Shown in pieces: positions 60,017-64,000 of a DNA stretch of 64,000 nt (position 1 is its first letter; every line of letters begins with the position of its first letter). Below the pieces are notes generated by a model. It saw only the letters and a program-made list of their open reading frames with translations. It was not told the DNA's origin and did not search any database. The translations under genes were made by a program, and so were the position numbers. Source of the DNA: Agapanthus africanus (Eukaryota > Streptophyta > Magnoliopsida > Asparagales > Amaryllidaceae); the NCBI GenBank assembly GCA_030015575.1, contig CM057344.1, positions 186,079,044 to 186,143,043 of the forward strand, given 5' to 3'.

Positions 60017-62171
60017 TGTAAGTCTACGGTAGCGCCCCGGCCGTCTGTCCGAGACCAAAATGCGGAAACAAAAACTTTTTATAAACTAGAAACCGGCGCT
60101 ACCGTGGACTATCAACCCGGATCGAACCATTAACCTACTACAAGCTAACTGGAGAAAGGGTAGAGAGCTATACCGAGCGATCCGTGTCTTTCGGTCTTCG
60201 GCCACCATCCCAAGCTCCTCGCGGCATCACTAATCTCCGGTCTCCTCGTTGGAAAGGCACCACATCACCGAGTCTTTTTACGGGCTCCCACCTTTGAACC
60301 GAGGCAACTCGGACACAAAGTTGGCTAGCCGACGTGTCCAAGATTGCTGTAGACTGAGTGTAGAATGCTATGTCTCGAGGGGTTAATGAAGTTGCCATTT
60401 TGGAGATGGAGGAATGAAAAAGAGCAAGAGGAATGAGCTTGAGGAATTTTTCTTTTTCCATGAGAATGAACCAAAAATTCCTCACACCAAAATGTATATC
60501 CCCCCCTCAAAATAGTGGCCGGCCATAATAATGGAGGAGGGAGAAAAGGTGATCATGAGCAAAATGAATGATGGATGATCACCATGAAAATGAGTCACAA
60601 CAAAGTCTAATCAAGAACCCATCACCAATCCCATCTCAAAAAGCAAGTAATGATGAACCATTATGAAGCAACCATGTGCCACAAAAACAATCCTCCATTT
60701 TGTAAAAGCCACTTTTACAAATAAGCCCCTCCCATCAATTTTCAGCCAAAGAAAGAAAGAAAGAAAAATGGCCGAAACGGAATGCAAACTGGCAACTTCA
60801 AAAAGCGATCCCGTAATAAATTACAAGAAAACCCCGCTACTGTATATACATACCCGCATTTGTATTCCGACCGAACACAAATGCAATGAGACAAAATCTA
60901 CACTGTATAATACTAGGATCCGGCTTAAACCAAAGCCCGCTAGTATTATCCGTATGAACTATAACACGTGCATAAGTGCACGCGTACGTTCGATCCCTGC
61001 CATAAATCCATACGGCCTCAACAGCGTTTCGCCCGAAACTTGAGAAACTGTCTATGGGGGACTCTAAAGACTCGTCAATACTTTGGCTGTGGATTTAACC
61101 ACTAGCACGTCAGAGGTATTAGCCGTACGTAACGAGCTACCAGGTATTGACAAAAAAGGAGTTCGATGAGCGAACTCATCCTGAGCCTATCAGTGACAAT
61201 ATCCATACAGTCCGGTCCGTTCGTCTATGAGCATCGCGTGTCGGGCCTAGAAGGTTGGTAATAGTCAGACCCCCAAAAGCAGTACAAGTCATGTCGGAGT
61301 GTAACCCAGAACACGCTGAGATACTACTGGAATACCTACCAGTAAATCTCCTGCCTTGGCAAAGGACTTCTTATAATGGCTCTCCTAGACACAGCGTGAC
61401 CTCACCCCCAATACCGGGAGAGACGAACCCCTGCCGATCCGCTCACTGCTTCTATGTGGCTTGAGACTGTACCCAACTAAAATATGTTTGCACGACTCCT
61501 TTGAGCCGTGGTAGGATAGTAATCAAAGTACAGTGGGAACTCACACGAGACAAATGACGATCTCAGGTCGATGAACTAACCTGTACACATGTCACCAGGG
61601 AACTGCTATCTGACGCTAGGTATAATACCAACTAGTATGTTCCCGGCGAGTCCTGTCCGGTGTACTCATAACCCAATGAGCACCTGTATACATCTTAGGT
61701 GAACCAACTGACACCAATGGCTTGTGAGACCGGCCACCGCCCCTCGTCGGGGTCTCGACTGTATACACTAGTCTACTAATGGAGTATCGATGCCCAGTCT
61801 CGAAACTCCCATGACTAGGGACCTTTTAAGGATGTGCTTATAGACCCCAGCTCCCACGTATATGATCGCCATCATACTGTTGGTCGTCAAGCAAGAATCC
61901 TAAGGGCTCTATCGGCGTGCAATAGCGACCTGTAAGGTCACCTAAAGCAGTACACGATGATAAAGACAAACCATGGTAGCATACTATTCTCCATCAACGT
62001 GTAATAGCGAACCACAATGTCACCTAAAACATGTACATGATGATAAAGACAAACCAGATAGTATACAAAAACTCTCGAGTAAGACTGTCCTACCGGTATA
62101 GGTTCTCCCTCAATCATTGCAATCACGTACCTGTGATCCAATAAGTGACTCTGAGAGCACTATATCCAACA
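60017..62171 (-). repeat. D2 3' LTR
   Basis: 2155 bp, TGTAAGTCTACGG to ATATCCAACA on the plus strand. Part of it (for example 61520-61670) is clearly related to the B/C/E LTRs, so D and B/C/E are sister families. Confidence 0.88.
61911..62072. repeat. Tandem duplication of about 82 bp near the D2 LTR start
   Basis: AATAGCGA at 61921 and 62003, and TGATAAAGAC at 61958 and 62041, show an offset of 82-83 bp. In sense this is the first 260 bases of the LTR (U3). Confidence 0.7.
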
Positions 62172-64000
62172 ATCTCCCACTTGCACTCAAAGCTATTATT
62201 GCGATGTCGCATACTCACAGCCCGTGTGATACCGAACACCCGACTCATCTACTAATCTGTCTCACAAAGCCCATTTGCGAAACTTTTGCGTTCGAGGAAT
62301 GGCCTCAGCTAGTGGATCCGCCCTGATATTTCTTTCTATGTGTCTCTTTATCTCAAGTTCGCGGAGAAAGCCATTTCCCGAAATGAGCAATACCAGTCTT
62401 AGAATATATCTGGATATCTGATGGGACCTAGTTTATAAATGAACTCCAAATCCAAACTTCTTAGACTGTATCGTCAACTGAACTTAATCAGTATCCTGCG
62501 TCATGCCTCCCTCAGTATCCGCTTGGACCACCTGTCCAAAATACTGCCCCTCGTCAGAGAGAAAACTATAACTCTGACAGCCACTCTGTCATTCAGGTCA
62601 CCTTGGAAGCCTGGAATGATAACTGTCTCCTAAAAGAGGCTTTTGTTATCATATCCCTAGAACATCCACTTATGTTCCAAAACTGCTTTCGAATGTTTCT
62701 CCAGGATATGATTAATATCAAATTATTGCATCTTGTGCAAAAACAATATCTGGTGTGGTACTTGACATCTCATGATTGACTTAATTGCCTAAGCAAGTGA
62801 TCTGCCAATCATGCACATCCCTCTCCCCTTTAGTCTGTAAGACACCTTTAGAGATGGTGACTCCATCACCTGCAGGTACACCACCATGCCAGGAGTCGTC
62901 CATTCTAAAGCACCTTTAGAATGCTGTCTAACTACCCTGATTGGGAAACTACCCAAATCAAGATCTAAAACCATAGATCCAGTAACCAGAATGTCTGATA
63001 TGAAATCCATGTCCTTTGTAGAGAAACCACTGTATGACAACCACAGTATAACCGATTGTAGTATAGGAACTTCACTTCCTACTCTGTGTATGTCATCCAA
63101 ATACCAGGACATCACACCCTATTACCTTCTTAACAGATCCATCCCCTATTCTGATGAAGTCAAACCTATGACTGTCACATCAGAAATAGATGATCTATCT
63201 CCGCTATTTCTGCTTTAGTCTATAAATAGACATAAGCCACTTGTCTACCAATGCTTCCGCTGCTCCCACTGACTATGACAACCCTCTGACAGAATCATAT
63301 ACACGTGCACTTCTAAAGCTAGTTTAGAACGACGCTATACTCATCCTTCTGCAGGGTCTCACAGTCCGGAACAACAGAAATGGCAAGTCTGGGTAAACTA
63401 GAACCTCCCTGTCACCGTCTTTGAGCATACCGAAGTACCTCTCGAGTGCCTGAGGTTACCCACCATATCTGCGCAGTGGCCAATGGAATGTCAATCCAGA
63501 TTGAATCTTTAAGTTCTTTTTAAATTTTCAGTAATCGTTTGCGGTTCTGGAATCACTTCCAGTTCTACCATGCTCCCACTACTGTTTTCCGAAAAAAAAA
63601 TTCCATTTTTATTAAAACTGTGGCGAGTCAAGAACAATATCGCTATTGATCTTCCAGATGGTAGAAAATCAACCCTCGTCATAGCCCGGGTCAACCCACA
63701 AACAACCATTACAGAAACGTGCCTTGAGTTACCAGAGTCTGGTTTTAAGCATAAGCCGGAAAACTCCCCGTACCTTAACATTGTTAAGATATGAACTATT
63801 CTATATCCAATATAGAAACAGAGGCACTGATTTAATTGGAACCAGATTCAAATCATGCAGCTGTCTCCAGTGCATGTCAACTAAATGGAAGGAGGCCGAT
63901 CAGCGTTACTCAACTTTCAACTTAGGAGTACATCCAGATATGAGTAACCTGAAAGAGAAACAAGTTTCTCAAAACCATTACTGTCAACTGAATACCATAC
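62172..64000 (-). pseudogene. D2 decayed pol region
   Basis: GTGCAAGTGGGAGAT (polypurine tract, 62172-62186) is followed on the plus strand by degraded Copia sequence. It includes an RT-like remnant (62789-63115) and a region related to the integrase-RT linker (63509-63781). It is broken many times; the upstream part is outside the window. Confidence 0.75.

Larger units (their letters stand above)
60017..64000 (-). mobile_element. Copia element D2 (fossil), continues past the window
   Basis: 3' LTR 60017-62171, polypurine tract, then a decayed pol region to the window end. It belongs to the same LTR family as D1. Five bases before it read TCTCA (60012-60016), a candidate duplication whose partner is outside. 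It is inserted in the Copia C leader. Confidence 0.85.

Noticed and set aside
60163-61043. Host gene fragment in the D2 LTR (ORFs 60168-60485, 60663-61043)
   Set aside because: The region is an LTR that matches D1 at 7282 onward, where these frames are not kept.

Overview
The window is a block of nested LTR retrotransposons from a flowering-plant nuclear genome that is large and repeat-rich. The evidence is tRNA-iMet-primed Copia elements, an Athila-type Gypsy element with a tRNA-Asp-type primer site, and 5-bp target duplications throughout. The species cannot be told. I see no host gene, tRNA, rRNA or CRISPR. Almost every short ORF is chance reading of LTR or leader DNA.

The nest can be read from the duplications. 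An old Copia (D1, minus strand) fills 3773-9051. It is next to the end of a giant LTR in plus orientation (1-3772). A second Copia (C) sits in the D1 5' LTR, from 9052. Copia B (13629-58226, duplication GAAAA) sits in C. A large non-coding element (20342-54585, duplication GAAAC) sits in B; its LTRs are 4.55 kb and its interior is 2.96 kb, which resembles a LARD. Copia E (21459-31738, TATCC) and an Athila-like Gypsy (32780-44663, CATCC) both sit in the LARD's 3' LTR. C resumes at 58227 and is cut at 60017 by Copia D2, which runs past the window end. By-eye LTR divergence agrees with this order: B about 4%, LARD about 2-4%, E about 2%, Gypsy about 1.5%.

Only two elements keep long reading frames: the Gypsy (one 1817-codon Gag-Pol frame) and Copia B (a protease-region frame plus an 862-codon integrase/RT/RNase H frame). 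The other Copia interiors are heavily broken.

The most unusual content is non-coding. In the Copia elements the place where gag should lie is a roughly 2.5-3 kb leader. It holds recurring stem-loops whose arms change in a compensatory way between elements, a duplicated module, and a GC-rich hairpin near the primer site. A related hairpin occurs in the unrelated Gypsy element. The LARD shares a leader module of about 170 bp with the Copias and carries its own array of GTGCA/TGCAC dyads. I infer that these are RNA signals (packaging, dimerisation or priming) shared among mutually dependent elements. That is not shown directly.
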